64,000 bases of DNA from Bin5 sp963662575 (GTDB lineage: Bacteria > Chloroflexota > Anaerolineae > Caldilineales > Caldilineaceae). Position numbers and translations under genes: made by a program. Positions 8,288-17,284 of this stretch are shown piece by piece; positions within the stretch are counted from its first letter, which is position 1; each line of letters opens with the position of its first letter. Where the stretch lies: the NCBI GenBank assembly GCA_963662575.1, contig OY759723.1, positions 4,588,001-4,652,000 on the forward strand, written 5' to 3'. The notes below the pieces were generated by a model, which saw only the letters and a program-made list of their open reading frames with translations, did no database searches and was not told the DNA's origin.

Positions 8288-9331
8288 CTATATGTTATTT
8301 ATTAGTTCTGCCCCTTCTGCAATTTCGTGAGCTCGGCTTAATGGTAGACCGGTTCTATTGTGGACTTCGAGATAGACTCCTACCCCTTCCCATCCTTTTT
8401 TGTGTTTCTTCCACTCTTCCCATCTTGGTTTGAAGTCTTCGTCTTCGTAAAGTTCTTCCGTTCTACGCATCTGCTCATTGATCTGGCTGAGTTGCTCTGC
8501 CAGGACTTCTGGCGGCGATTCGTAGCAGCGGCTGAAACGGGAGCTAACAGGGTTGACTTTGACACGGGCCGGGAGTGTGGTGAAGGGCTGGCCGGTCAGG
8601 GGGTCGAACGGGGCGGTGGTGTCGCCGGCCAGACGGGACTGCGTTTCTTCGACACCCTTCTTCATGGTTTCCAACAGGTCGGTGATCTCGGGGAGAACGG
8701 TAAAGTCGGCTTGTTTTCCGTCAAAATCATCTAACTGACCAACCACTTCATCCAGGAACTTTTGTGTGAAGTCGAGGTGGTCGTAGCCCAAGCGGCGTCG
8801 ACCTCTGTCGTTGAGGACAGTTTCGGGGGGTATTTTCGGGTTGGTGGACTTTGTGATTTCGGCGAAGCCCTGGGTGACGAGGGATTCGGCGCGGTACTTT
8901 TCCTGTTTGGCGGTGATGGCGTCGGCGGCTTCGAGGATGTTGGGGTCGCCGTGCACGCCGGCGAACTTGGCGGCGGCGGCGAAGGTCTCTTCGGTGCGGA
9001 TGAGGTCCATTTCCTCGTCGACGCGGCGGTGGAGGTCGACCAGAGTTTTGGCGCTGCGGCAGGCGGCGTTGCAAGCGGCAGGGGAGAGTGTTCCTTCCAC
9101 GACTCGGATCATGCTGTCATGAACGAGATCGATGGCTTGTTTCAGCCGTGCGGGCATACGTTTGTCGAGGCGGGCGGCGGTGGCGGAGTTTTTGCCGCCG
9201 AGTGAGCGCCATTGGTGGACCTGGTCGGGGGCGGGACCGTGGGCGATGCAGAGGCCGTCGTATTTTTTGAGCCCTTGTCCCTGACAGGGGCTGCCGTTTT
9301 TTCTTACGCTTTTACAGAGAGTTTTAGACAA
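8288..9331 (-). CDS. Hypothetical protein with N-terminal C-x9-C-x11-C-x2-H motif
   Basis: Counting from the chosen start, C6, C16, C28 and H31 form a zinc-knuckle-like motif ending in AHGPAP. This resembles the 'CGA..R.G.PC......G.C..HGG' N-terminus of many small phage- and mobile-element-associated proteins. A helical region follows (GGKNSATAARLDKRMPARL, then the AACNAACRSAKTLVDLHRRV segment), and the rest is charged and helical without a known domain. The start is a TTG with AGGAGAAAGGA directly upstream; a longer frame reaches a TTG at 9433. The gene stands alone between 25-bp direct repeats. The motif suggests nucleic-acid binding, but function is unknown. Confidence 0.6.
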   Translation of the reverse strand: MSKTLCKSVRKNGSPCQGQGLKKYDGLCIAHGPAPDQVHQWRSLGGKNSATAARLDKRMPARLKQAIDLVHDSMIRVVEGTLSPAACNAACRSAKTLVDLHRRVDEEMDLIRTEETFAAAAKFAGVHGDPNILEAADAITAKQEKYRAESLVTQGFAEITKSTNPKIPPETVLNDRGRRRLGYDHLDFTQKFLDEVVGQLDDFDGKQADFTVLPEITDLLETMKKGVEETQSRLAGDTTAPFDPLTGQPFTTLPARVKVNPVSSRFSRCYESPPEVLAEQLSQINEQMRRTEELYEDEDFKPRWEEWKKHKKGWEGVGVYLEVHNRTGLPLSRAHEIAEGAELINNI

Positions 9332-9475
9332 TTTTCCTTTCTCCTGAAGTACGGGTGTCACCGGTCGTCCGGCTGGTGGGCCGGCGATGGTGGTGGGTTG
9401 ATTGAACGGCGCAGGGTGGAACACCTGTGCCAAGAAGGTATTATAACACGGAAATTGGGTGTTTTTGGGGGATTA

Positions 9476-9500
9476 TGTCTGAACTGTGATTTGGGGGGAT
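9476..9500 (+). repeat. 25-bp direct repeat, right copy
   Basis: Exact match to 7907-7931, placed just upstream of the 8288-9331 gene on its minus-strand promoter side. The right flank resembles that of the left copy (ACTGTGATTTGTGCGCGG). Confidence 0.8.
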
Positions 9501-9631
9501 ATTTTGGATTGACTGTGATTTGTGCGCGGCCAGCGATCGAGGGGGAATTGGGGGATTGTCTGGACTGGGTTATATGGGATTTCAGGGGTGGGCTGCGAAT
9601 TAGGGTGGGGAGTTTATGCGAGGAGAGACGA

Positions 9632-9842
9632 GGGCAGGCACAAGGGCTGCCCCTACCGAAAGGGTGTGTGGTTGGGAGTGTTGGGTGGGACTGGGCAGGC
9701 ACAAGGCCTGGCCCTACCGCTCGGTGTGGGTAGTTGGGATTGGGTGGCGGGACTGGGCAGGCACGAGGCCTGCCCCTACGGTGCCGGGTGGGTGGTTGGG
9801 ATTGGGTGGCGGGACGAGGGCAGGCACGAGGCCTGCCCCTAC
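9632..9842. repeat. Cluster of four REP-like hairpins (GGGCAGGC...GCCTGCCC)
   Basis: Four copies start near 9632, 9693, 9755 and 9818, each followed by CCTAC. They are spaced 61-63 bases apart by sequences such as GTTGGGATTGGGTGGCGGGA. The loop is ACAAG or ACGAG. The same hairpin occurs at 3098-3216 and 56924-56995. Three of the copies keep the 8-bp stem almost intact while the linkers vary. Confidence 0.8.
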
Positions 9843-9916
9843 CGGGCGCGATTGGGGGGCACTACGGTAGATGGAGGACAGTGTCGGGAACAGAGTGGGA
9901 CGGTGGCGAGGGATGG

Positions 9917-9984
9917 TTTTGGAGGGGGGCGTTGCGGGGGCGCAGCCCCTGCACAAGGGAGGGCCGAAGGCCCGACCGCCAAAA
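9917..9984 (+). repeat. Structured repeat core B, copy 2
   Basis: The outer stem TTTTGG/CCAAAA encloses two hairpins (GGGGGC-GCA-GCCCCT and GGGCC-GAA-GGCCC) joined by GCACAAGGGAG. Relative to 4003-4070, the stems differ in sequence yet still pair. The DNA on the right (AGTAAG...TTGGCTTGGCTCACTCAGGGT) resembles the right part of the 3854-4149 element, so this is a diverged member whose outer ends I could not find. Confidence 0.7.
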
Positions 9985-10150
9985 TGAAGCTGGAAAGAGG
10001 AGAGACCAGTGGATAGTAAGAATGGTTGGCTTGGCTCACTCAGGGTCGCGCAGTGCTTGTAGTGGAGATGGTAAGGATACATTGGGACGGGTGGAAAGGG
10101 CGCGGCGACACGACACGATATTTTGGGATTCACCCAGTCGTTTTATGCAG

Positions 10151-10180
10151 TTGACAGGATGAGAAGTCTCGATATATATT
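10151..10180 (+). promoter_or_regulatory. Sigma-70-type promoter of the cobalamin operon
   Basis: TTGACA (10151-10156) and TATATT (10175-10180) are separated by 18 bases. This places the start of transcription near 10187, just before the cobalamin riboswitch. It is the best promoter match seen in the window. Confidence 0.7.
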
Positions 10181-10194
10181 GTTGGGCACAACCG

Positions 10195-10336
10195 AATAGG
10201 TTTCTGTCAAGGTGCGCTTTCCGCCCGGATGCGCGGCGCACAATGGGGGAAGACCGGTGACGTTCAGGTGAACCAGTCCGGCGCTGTCCCGCAACGGTAG
10301 AGTGAGTTCGTTTTCACTAAGCCCGATAACCCGCCT
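10195..10336 (+). promoter_or_regulatory. Cobalamin (B12) riboswitch
   Basis: The order of conserved blocks matches the cobalamin aptamer: AAGGTGC, then ATGGGGGAAGACCGGTG, then GGTGAACCAGTCCGGCGCTG, the B12 box CGCTGTCCCGCAACGGTA (10282-10299) and the closing AAGCCCGATAACCCGCC. The leader continues into a hairpin-plus-T-run at 10440. In the family, adenosylcobalamin or a related corrinoid binds and lowers expression of downstream biosynthesis or uptake genes. Its position in front of cobD, cobO, cobN, btuF and cobQ fits this. The exact 5' border is uncertain by about ten bases. Confidence 0.88.
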
Positions 10337-10439
10337 TTTCAGATGCTCAGTCGAACGGACCGGCAGGATGCGAGCTGGTCGGTTCGTGAACCACCTTCGT
10401 GGACCAAGGGGATGAGCGGCAAAGTTACTTTGTACGCCT

Positions 10440-10461
10440 TCCGCCATTTGGCGGATTTTTT
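10440..10461 (+). terminator. Rho-independent terminator in the riboswitch leader
   Basis: TCCGCC-ATTT-GGCGGA forms a perfect 6-bp stem followed directly by six T (10456-10461), then CTTT. It lies between the riboswitch and cobD, so it is probably the expression platform by which ligand binding stops transcription. Confidence 0.7.
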
Positions 10462-10572
10462 CTTTCCAGGCGATCCACTCTATGAGGGGGTCGCCTTTTG
10501 TTTTTCCAATGGTTTTGTGAATGTTGCGCCCGATATTTTTCCGGGTCCGTTGGGGTGCGGGAGCGGCGGGCA

Positions 10573-11493
10573 ATGGCTGCGCTGCTGGCGTTGCTGCTGG
10601 ACGTGTTGTTCGGTGATCCGCCTTCCCGTTTCCACCCGGTGGCGTGGATGGGGAGCTGGATCGCTTTTTTGCGGAAGCAGGCGCCGCGGGGGAACGCACT
10701 GGCCTCCTTTTTGTACGGCGCGGGGACAGTTGGCGGCAGCGCGTGTGTGCTTGGGCTAGGCGGGTGGTGGACGGCAGGTCAGTTGCGGGGGCGGCGGTAC
10801 GGATGGCTGGTGGAAGGGACGGTCCTTTCGTTGTTTCTGGCGTGGAAAGGATTGATGCGTGCGGGTGCGGCGGTGGAGAAGCCGCTTGGACAGGGCGATC
10901 TGGGTGAGGCGCGCCGCATGTTGGGCTGGCATCTGGTTAGCAGGGATGTTTCGCAGCTCGACGAGGGTTTGGTAGCGGCGGCGACGATAGAGTCGCTGGC
11001 GGAGAACTGCTCGGACAGCGTGGTTGCGCCGTTGCTTTGGTATGGCGTGGGCGGTCTGCCGGCGGTGGTTGGCTACCGTTTTCTCAACACGGCCGATGCG
11101 ATGCTGGGTTACCGCGACGCGGAGCGGGAGTGGCTGGGAAAGAGCGCGGCGCGCGCCGATGACGCGGCGAACCTGGTTCCGGCGCGGTTGACGGCACTAC
11201 TGATCGTGGCCGGCGCTGCGTTCACTGGAGGAAGTAGCGGTTGTGCATGGCGGATTTGGCGCCGGGACGCTTGGCAGACGGACAGTCCGAATGCCGGGCA
11301 GCCGATGAGCGCGGCGGCGGGTGCGCTGGAAGTCGAGCTGGAGAAGGTGGGGCATTACAGGCTGGGCGAAGGGCTGGCGCGGCCGAAGGCGGATGACATT
11401 GGGCGGGCGCGGCGGCTGCTCACGGTCAGCGTGCTGTTGGGGATAGTGGCTGCGGGCGCGGCGGTGTTCATTTCGTCAGCCAAAAGAGATTGA
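10573..11493 (+). CDS. cobD: Adenosylcobinamide-phosphate synthase
   Basis: The 306-residue, membrane-embedded CbiB/CobD family protein attaches the aminopropanol arm to adenosylcobyric acid in cobalamin synthesis. Family signatures are visible: LLLDVLFGDPPSRFHPVAWM at the N-terminus, the SDSVVAPLLWY and FLNTADAMLGYRD segments, DDAANLVPARLTALL, and NAGQPMSAAAGALEVELEK near the C-terminus. Several hydrophobic segments match the integral-membrane topology. The ATG at 10573 was chosen because family homology starts there; a TTG-initiated frame reaches back to 10498 without similarity. It is the first gene after the B12 riboswitch, 51 bases upstream of cobO. Confidence 0.92.
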   Translation: MAALLALLLDVLFGDPPSRFHPVAWMGSWIAFLRKQAPRGNALASFLYGAGTVGGSACVLGLGGWWTAGQLRGRRYGWLVEGTVLSLFLAWKGLMRAGAAVEKPLGQGDLGEARRMLGWHLVSRDVSQLDEGLVAAATIESLAENCSDSVVAPLLWYGVGGLPAVVGYRFLNTADAMLGYRDAEREWLGKSAARADDAANLVPARLTALLIVAGAAFTGGSSGCAWRIWRRDAWQTDSPNAGQPMSAAAGALEVELEKVGHYRLGEGLARPKADDIGRARRLLTVSVLLGIVAAGAAVFISSAKRD

Positions 11494-11544
11494 CCCAGTT
11501 TGCGGTGCGGACCGGGAGAGCGTTGGCCTGCCAAGGAGGTTGGT

Positions 11545-12582
11545 ATGGGTGAGATCGATCGTCCGAACATGCGGAGCTATGGGCGTCAGCTCTTCATTTG
11601 CAGTCATGGCGACTGTGCGCCGGCGGAAGAGGCCGAGGAGCTACACCGCCTGGTGCTGGAGAGGAACAGGCAGCAGCAGTTGAACAGGCTGCGCAACCCG
11701 CACCGGATCAAGTGTACGCTGGCGGACTGTCTTGGGGTCTGCCAGGGCGGCCCGATTGTGGTCGTCTATCCTGACGGGATCTGGTATCACGGTGTGGATG
11801 AGCAGGCTTTGGAACGCATCTACCGGGAGCACTTGATCGGCGGCAGACCGGTGGATGCGCTCGTCTTTCACCGTCAATTCCCTGCCGGTCAGGAGCCGGC
11901 CTACGCGCCCGATATACGGGGCGATGATCCTTTGGCGCCTACACCTTGGGCGCCTCTGGAAAGGGAAGCGGAGTCCGAGGAAGTGGAAGAGGGCGATGGG
12001 CGTGAGGACGAAACGGCGGCGCAGCTGCGGCGAATGGCGGTGCGGCGCGGAAGGAAGAAAAAGGGTCTTGTCATTGTCAATACGGGGGAGGGAAAGGGCA
12101 AGACGACGGCGGCGTTGGGCGTCATGACGCGGGCGTGGGGGCGGCGAATGAAGATTGGCGTGATCCAGTTTCTGAAGAACGAGAACGCCCGCTTCGGGGA
12201 GATCCGGGCGGCTGAGCGGATGGGCGACATTGATTGGATCAGCAGCGGTGACGGGTGGACGTGGACAAGCGCCGATATGGACGAGACGGTGGCAAGGGCG
12301 CGCCATGCGTGGTCCGTTTGCCAGGAACGGATTGTCAGCGACGAGTATGATCTTCTGATCCTGGACGAGTTTACTTATCTGCTGCACTACGGGTGGCTGG
12401 ATGGCAACGAGGCGCTGGCCTGGCTGGAGGCGAACAAGCCGCCGATGCTGCATATTGTGATCACGGGGCGATATGCGCCGCGCAACTTGATCGATTTTGC
12501 TGACCTGGTTACGGAGATGCGGGCGGTCAAGCATCCGTTTGCGGAGCAGGGTATTCGCGCGCAGGCGGGGATTGAGTATTAG
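11545..12582 (+). CDS. cobO: [2Fe-2S] ferredoxin-like domain fused to corrinoid adenosyltransferase (CobO/BtuR)
   Basis: The 345-residue protein has two parts. Residues 10-100 look like a thioredoxin-like [2Fe-2S] ferredoxin, with C19, C24, C57, C62 and C66 (FICSHGDC and CTLADCLGVC). An acidic linker (about 140-160) follows. Residues 170-345 are the BtuR/CobO ATP:cob(I)alamin adenosyltransferase, with the P-loop GEGKGKTTAALG, DLLILDEFTYLLHYGW and the family ending TEMRAVKHPFAEQGIRAQAGIEY. Ordinary CobO is about 200 residues, so the ferredoxin module is the unusual part. It might deliver electrons to make Co(I), the form that is adenosylated; that is inference. AAGGAGGT sits four bases before the ATG. 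Confidence 0.9.
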   Translation: MGEIDRPNMRSYGRQLFICSHGDCAPAEEAEELHRLVLERNRQQQLNRLRNPHRIKCTLADCLGVCQGGPIVVVYPDGIWYHGVDEQALERIYREHLIGGRPVDALVFHRQFPAGQEPAYAPDIRGDDPLAPTPWAPLEREAESEEVEEGDGREDETAAQLRRMAVRRGRKKKGLVIVNTGEGKGKTTAALGVMTRAWGRRMKIGVIQFLKNENARFGEIRAAERMGDIDWISSGDGWTWTSADMDETVARARHAWSVCQERIVSDEYDLLILDEFTYLLHYGWLDGNEALAWLEANKPPMLHIVITGRYAPRNLIDFADLVTEMRAVKHPFAEQGIRAQAGIEY

Positions 12583-12682
12583 GGCGGGGGAAGGGGAACT
12601 GCGAGGGGAAGGGCGGGGGACTGCGGGGGAAGGGCTTGGGATTGGGGCATTTTTGGGGCGGGATATCGAGGGGGATGGCGTG

Positions 12683-15600
12683 ATGGCTGAGGTTCGCAAG
12701 CGGAACATGGTGGAGCGGCTGGACGGCCGGATGGTGAATTCGGGTCAGTTACGAGGCATGTTGTTTGTGTGCGCGACGGGATGCTGTTGCGGTCGGACTG
12801 ATCGGGGGTATGCGGGGGTGGACCAGGATCTTTATCACCGCGAATGGGAGCGGCGACGGCTGCGGAGTAGAGTTCACCTCAATCAGGGGGGGTGCCTGGG
12901 CCCCTGTGTGCTGGCCAACGTTGTGATGGTCGTGATAGACGGCCGACCGTTCTGGTTTCACTCTGTGAACGACAGCGCGATTGTTTTGGCCATGTTTGAT
13001 TATATCGAACGCCTGCTTGAGGAAATTGATACTCCGGCGCCGACGGTGCTACTGCCGCATCTGTTCAACGGATTCGGCTGGGATGGGCTACCAGATGAGG
13101 CGGTGGAGGGGATGAATGCTGCCTTGTCCGGGATCCGAGGAGAGGGTGTCCTGTTCCTGAGCCAGTCCGATACCGATCTGTTGACACTGGAGAAGGCACG
13201 TTCGCTTCTGCCGCCGGACTTTACTTCGTTGGAGGCGGCCCACGTGGGGCGGTTGCCGGATGACAGTGCAGTGGACGCGTTGCTTCAGCGGTTGCTGCCG
13301 GGGGCGCAGGTCGTTGTCGCGCGTCTTCACTCTGCGCGTTCGTTCGAGTATGGCCTTGGCCGCCTATTGGACTGGGCGGAAGGGAGCGACGGCTTTCTGA
13401 TCTGCCTGCCTGCGGTTGAGGCGTTCGATTACGACCTTATGGCAAGGTCCAATGTTGGGGTACCGCTTGCACAGGCGATAAGCGCATATTTCCAGTGCGG
13501 CGGGCCGCAGAATCTGGCGAATGGACTCAGATGTCTAAGCGACCATCTACTTGTCAGCGGCTGGGGATTCGACCAGCCGCAGGCGTTGCCGCTGCACGGT
13601 GTCTATGCGCCGAACAGAGAGGACGGGGTCTGTGAACAGGAGCCGGACACAGCTTCAGACGTCGACGTCCACTCTGAAAGGAATGGGGGTGGAGCGCCGG
13701 TCTTCGGTACAGGGGGAGAAACTGACGGCGCTGACTTGACCGAAGAGGCCGCCGCGGTTGAAGAATTGGTGTCTCTCGCTCATTCAACAGTTGATGGGGA
13801 GGCGGTCGGCACGGAGGACATGGCGAAATCCTGTATTGGAATTCTTTTCTACAGGGCGCATCTCCTGAGCGGGAACACCGAATTTGTGGACGCGATTGCG
13901 ACGGAGATTGGCCGACGCGGAATGCTCGCTCGGGCTGTCTATACCCAGTCACTCAAGGAGTGCGACAGCGAAGGGCGCCCGCTGGCTCTCGGGGTATTGT
14001 CTGAGGCCGGGCCGGTTGATGCGATCATCAGTACACTCAGCTTTGCGCTGGGGGACGGAGGAGAGGCGCTGACCGAGTTGGATGTGCCGGTCTTTCAGGC
14101 GATTACGTGCAGCAACGATGAGGCGGCGTGGCAGAGGAACGGACGAGGCCTGGGATCTTTGGATACGGCCATGAACGTGGCCATACCAGAGTTTGACGGC
14201 CGAGTCGTGGGTGTGCCGGTCTCGTTCAAGGAGGAGTTGGGCGAGGGTGGGACACGGTATGTTCCTCATCACGAGCGGATCGGGCGACTGGCCGGCATTG
14301 TCGAGAAGCATACTGCGCTGCGTCGAAAGACGAATGCTGAGAAGCGGATTGCGTTCGTGCTGACTAACAGCGCGGCCAAGGCGGCGCGGGTGGGCAATGC
14401 GGTTGGGTTGGACGCGCCGGCCTCGCTGCTAAAGCTGATGGGCCGCATGAAGGCGGAAGGTTACAACATAGATTCCCTGCCACGTTCGGGCGATGAACTC
14501 CTGTTTGAACTGATTGGGCGCTGTTCCTATGACGTCAAGTGGTTGGAGGAGGAGCAGCTGGCACGTGCGTATAGGCTGCCGACGGACCGCTATACGGCGT
14601 GGTTTGAGGAGGCGCCAGAGGTCAACCGGGGAGACATGGAAGGTCAGTGGGGCGAGGCGCCGGGGGAAGCCTATATCGATGAGGGGGCATTTGCGCTGGC
14701 GGGTTTGGAATTTGGGAACGCGTTTGTAGCGCTGCAGCCACCGCGGGGGTACGACATGGATCCGGACCAGGTCTATCACCGGCCCGATCTGCCGCCGCCG
14801 CACAACTATCTGGCGCTGTACCGCTGGCTTGAATATGTTTGGAAGGCCGATGCGATCGTACATATGGGCAAACACGGCACTTTGGAGTGGCTGCCGGGCA
14901 AAAGTGTGGGGCTGAGCGAGCGTTGCTTCCCGGACCTGATATTGGGGGATATGCCGCTCGTTTATCCATTTATCATCAACGACCCGGGCGAAGGCAGCCA
15001 GGCCAAACGGCGGGCGCACGCCACAATTGTCGATCACATGACGCCGCCGATGACGAGCGCGGGGGCCTACGGGACGCTGGCGGAGCTGGCGCAACTGGCT
15101 GACGAGTACTACACGGCGGAGCAGCTCGACCCGGCCAAACTTCCGCTGCTCCAGAGGCAGATCTGGGAGACGATTCAGCGAGACCACCTGGAAGATGATT
15201 TGCGGTACATTCTGAAGGCAGACCATGGCAGCCACACGCACAGTTGGGACGGCGCATTCCTCGATGACGGAACGCCGACAGCCTTTGCGGAGCTACAGGG
15301 GTCACAGGTGGCCCACCTGCTGGAAGATATCGAGGGTTATCTATGCGAATTGACGGGCGCGCAGATCCGGGACGGTCTGCACATATTGGGAACGGTGCCT
15401 GAGGGAGAGCAGCTGGTCGAGATGATCTATCATCTGGTCAAGCTGCCGAATGCGGAGGTACCGTCGCTGCCTGCGGTTGCGGCGCGCATCGCGGGGCAGG
15501 ACTGGCTGCTTCTACAGGAGCGGTTGGGCGACCGGCGGGACGATGACGGCACGGGGTTGAAAACGAATGCAGATTTTGTGGAATGGGTAGAGTCGGAATG

Positions 15601-17137
15601 CAAGAGGGGGCTTGCGGGTCTGGCCGAGGCTGAATGGCGGGTCGAATCGGTTGAAGGCATCGCAGCTGAGACGGCAGGCCGACTGGGCTCGCTGCAAGCG
15701 GCGCGCGCGCAGGCGGATTCATCGCATGGGGACGCTGGGAATGGGGAATTGGAGGAGATTCTTCATTATGTTACCAGTTCCATTCTGCCCAATTTGCTGG
15801 AAGGCGGGGAGGCGGAGATAGGCGAGATCATCCATGCGCTGGACGGCGGTTATGTACGTCCTGGGCCGAGCGGATCGCCGACGCGGGGGATGGCGCACGT
15901 ATTGCCAACCGGCCGCAACTTTTTTGCGGTCGACCCGCGTGCGCTGCCAACGATGGCATCGTGGCAGGTGGGGCAGGGGCTGGCTGAGACATTGATCGGC
16001 CGATACATGCGTGAGGAGGGGAAGTTTCCGGAGAGTGTGGGAATCAGCATGTGGGGAACGAGCGCGATGCGGACGGCAGGAGATGACATCGCCCAGGTGC
16101 TGGCGCTGCTGGGGGCGAGGCCGGTCTGGCAGCGGGAGAACCGTCGCGTGACAGGCGTGGAATTGATCCCGCTGGAAGCGTTGGGCCGGCCGCGCGTGGA
16201 TGTGGTCTGCCGAATCAGCGGTTTCTTCCGCGACGCTTTCCCGCACCTCATTACGCTGATTGACAGCGCGGTGCAGCTGGCGATCGAGGCGGAGGAACCT
16301 GTTGAGATGAATTTCCCGCGCCAACATGCGCTGGCAAATGAGGCTGTCTTGCGCATGGCGGGGCACGGTGAATCGGCACGTGAGAAGGCCCGATTCCGCA
16401 TCTTTGGCTGCAAGCCGGGCAGCTATGGCGCAGGCATTCTGCCGTTGATCGACGCCAAAAACTGGCAGGGCGACGGGGACTTTGCACGCGCGTATCTTCT
16501 TTGGGGAGGATACGCTTACAGTCGTGATAGGGCGGGCGTGCCGGCCGAGGAGGAGTTCGCGCGTGCGCTCAGCTCTGTCCAGGTGGCTACCAAGAATCAG
16601 GACAATCGGGAGCACGATATTTTTGATAGCGACGATTATCTGCAGTATCACGGTGGCATGATTGCGACGGTACGGGCATTGACGGGGAGGAATCCGCGCC
16701 GCTATTTCGGCGACAGCAGCGACCCTGATCGCGTCCGAACGCGGGATCTGCGGGAAGAGGCGCGGCGGGTGTTTCGGAGCCGGGTGGTTAACCCGAAATG
16801 GCTGGAAAGTATGCAGCGCCACGGTTATAAGGGTGCGTTGGAAATTGCGGCCACGGTCGACTATCTCTTTGGCTATGATGCCACCTCTCAGGTACTTGAA
16901 GACTGGATGTACAAGCGCCTGGTAGATGAGTTTCTGCGGAGCGAATCGATGCAGCAGTTTTTCTCTGAGAGCAATCCGTGGGCATGGCAGGCGATCGCGG
17001 AACGTCTGCTGGAAGCGGTGGAGCGAGATCTCTGGCAGGACCCCGACCCGCAGGACATTGCACTGTTGGAAGCAGCGAGGGAGTTGGGAGTCGAAGAGAT
17101 AAAGAAGAGTGGCCGCGCTTTTGCGGCGACCGTTTAA
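12683..17137 (+). CDS. cobN: Ferredoxin-like domain fused to cobaltochelatase subunit CobN
   Basis: The 1484-residue protein is the large subunit of the aerobic-type cobaltochelatase, which inserts cobalt into hydrogenobyrinic acid a,c-diamide. CobN/ChlH hallmarks include MGKHGTLEWLPGKSVGLSE, YPFIINDPGEGSQAKRRAHA, the SVGISMWGTSAMRTAGDD region and a C-terminal part with NQDNREHDIFDSDDYLQYHGG. CobN is usually about 1250-1300 residues. The excess is an N-terminal [2Fe-2S] ferredoxin-like module (residues 25-110; C30, C34-36, C71, C75) and a low-complexity acidic insert near 315-365. The start at 12683 follows a GAGGGGG stretch. An upstream open frame back to 12497 overlaps cobO and is unlikely to be translated. 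Confidence 0.9.
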   Translation: MAEVRKRNMVERLDGRMVNSGQLRGMLFVCATGCCCGRTDRGYAGVDQDLYHREWERRRLRSRVHLNQGGCLGPCVLANVVMVVIDGRPFWFHSVNDSAIVLAMFDYIERLLEEIDTPAPTVLLPHLFNGFGWDGLPDEAVEGMNAALSGIRGEGVLFLSQSDTDLLTLEKARSLLPPDFTSLEAAHVGRLPDDSAVDALLQRLLPGAQVVVARLHSARSFEYGLGRLLDWAEGSDGFLICLPAVEAFDYDLMARSNVGVPLAQAISAYFQCGGPQNLANGLRCLSDHLLVSGWGFDQPQALPLHGVYAPNREDGVCEQEPDTASDVDVHSERNGGGAPVFGTGGETDGADLTEEAAAVEELVSLAHSTVDGEAVGTEDMAKSCIGILFYRAHLLSGNTEFVDAIATEIGRRGMLARAVYTQSLKECDSEGRPLALGVLSEAGPVDAIISTLSFALGDGGEALTELDVPVFQAITCSNDEAAWQRNGRGLGSLDTAMNVAIPEFDGRVVGVPVSFKEELGEGGTRYVPHHERIGRLAGIVEKHTALRRKTNAEKRIAFVLTNSAAKAARVGNAVGLDAPASLLKLMGRMKAEGYNIDSLPRSGDELLFELIGRCSYDVKWLEEEQLARAYRLPTDRYTAWFEEAPEVNRGDMEGQWGEAPGEAYIDEGAFALAGLEFGNAFVALQPPRGYDMDPDQVYHRPDLPPPHNYLALYRWLEYVWKADAIVHMGKHGTLEWLPGKSVGLSERCFPDLILGDMPLVYPFIINDPGEGSQAKRRAHATIVDHMTPPMTSAGAYGTLAELAQLADEYYTAEQLDPAKLPLLQRQIWETIQRDHLEDDLRYILKADHGSHTHSWDGAFLDDGTPTAFAELQGSQVAHLLEDIEGYLCELTGAQIRDGLHILGTVPEGEQLVEMIYHLVKLPNAEVPSLPAVAARIAGQDWLLLQERLGDRRDDDGTGLKTNADFVEWVESECKRGLAGLAEAEWRVESVEGIAAETAGRLGSLQAARAQADSSHGDAGNGELEEILHYVTSSILPNLLEGGEAEIGEIIHALDGGYVRPGPSGSPTRGMAHVLPTGRNFFAVDPRALPTMASWQVGQGLAETLIGRYMREEGKFPESVGISMWGTSAMRTAGDDIAQVLALLGARPVWQRENRRVTGVELIPLEALGRPRVDVVCRISGFFRDAFPHLITLIDSAVQLAIEAEEPVEMNFPRQHALANEAVLRMAGHGESAREKARFRIFGCKPGSYGAGILPLIDAKNWQGDGDFARAYLLWGGYAYSRDRAGVPAEEEFARALSSVQVATKNQDNREHDIFDSDDYLQYHGGMIATVRALTGRNPRRYFGDSSDPDRVRTRDLREEARRVFRSRVVNPKWLESMQRHGYKGALEIAATVDYLFGYDATSQVLEDWMYKRLVDEFLRSESMQQFFSESNPWAWQAIAERLLEAVERDLWQDPDPQDIALLEAARELGVEEIKKSGRAFAATV

Positions 17138-17284
17138 TTCGAGCGAGGGAGCTGTCTATCGGAAGAGAGATCGCTCCCTCGGTGAAGTCCACAGTTTAGT
17201 CATTGGACTGCCTTGCATTGGGCGGTCCCGGACACATGTATGAATTTCAGTTGGGCGATAGCCCCGAAAGGCCGAGCAGTGAAA

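Noticed and set aside
8040..8433. Plus-strand frames rich in Gly, Val and Trp
   Set aside because: They are products of long G runs in a low-complexity intergenic region.
11641..12708. 355-codon antisense frame
   Set aside because: It is opposite cobO, which has full family motifs and a strong ribosome site.
15719..16822. 367-codon antisense frame
   Set aside because: It is opposite cobN, with Arg/His-rich product and no motif.
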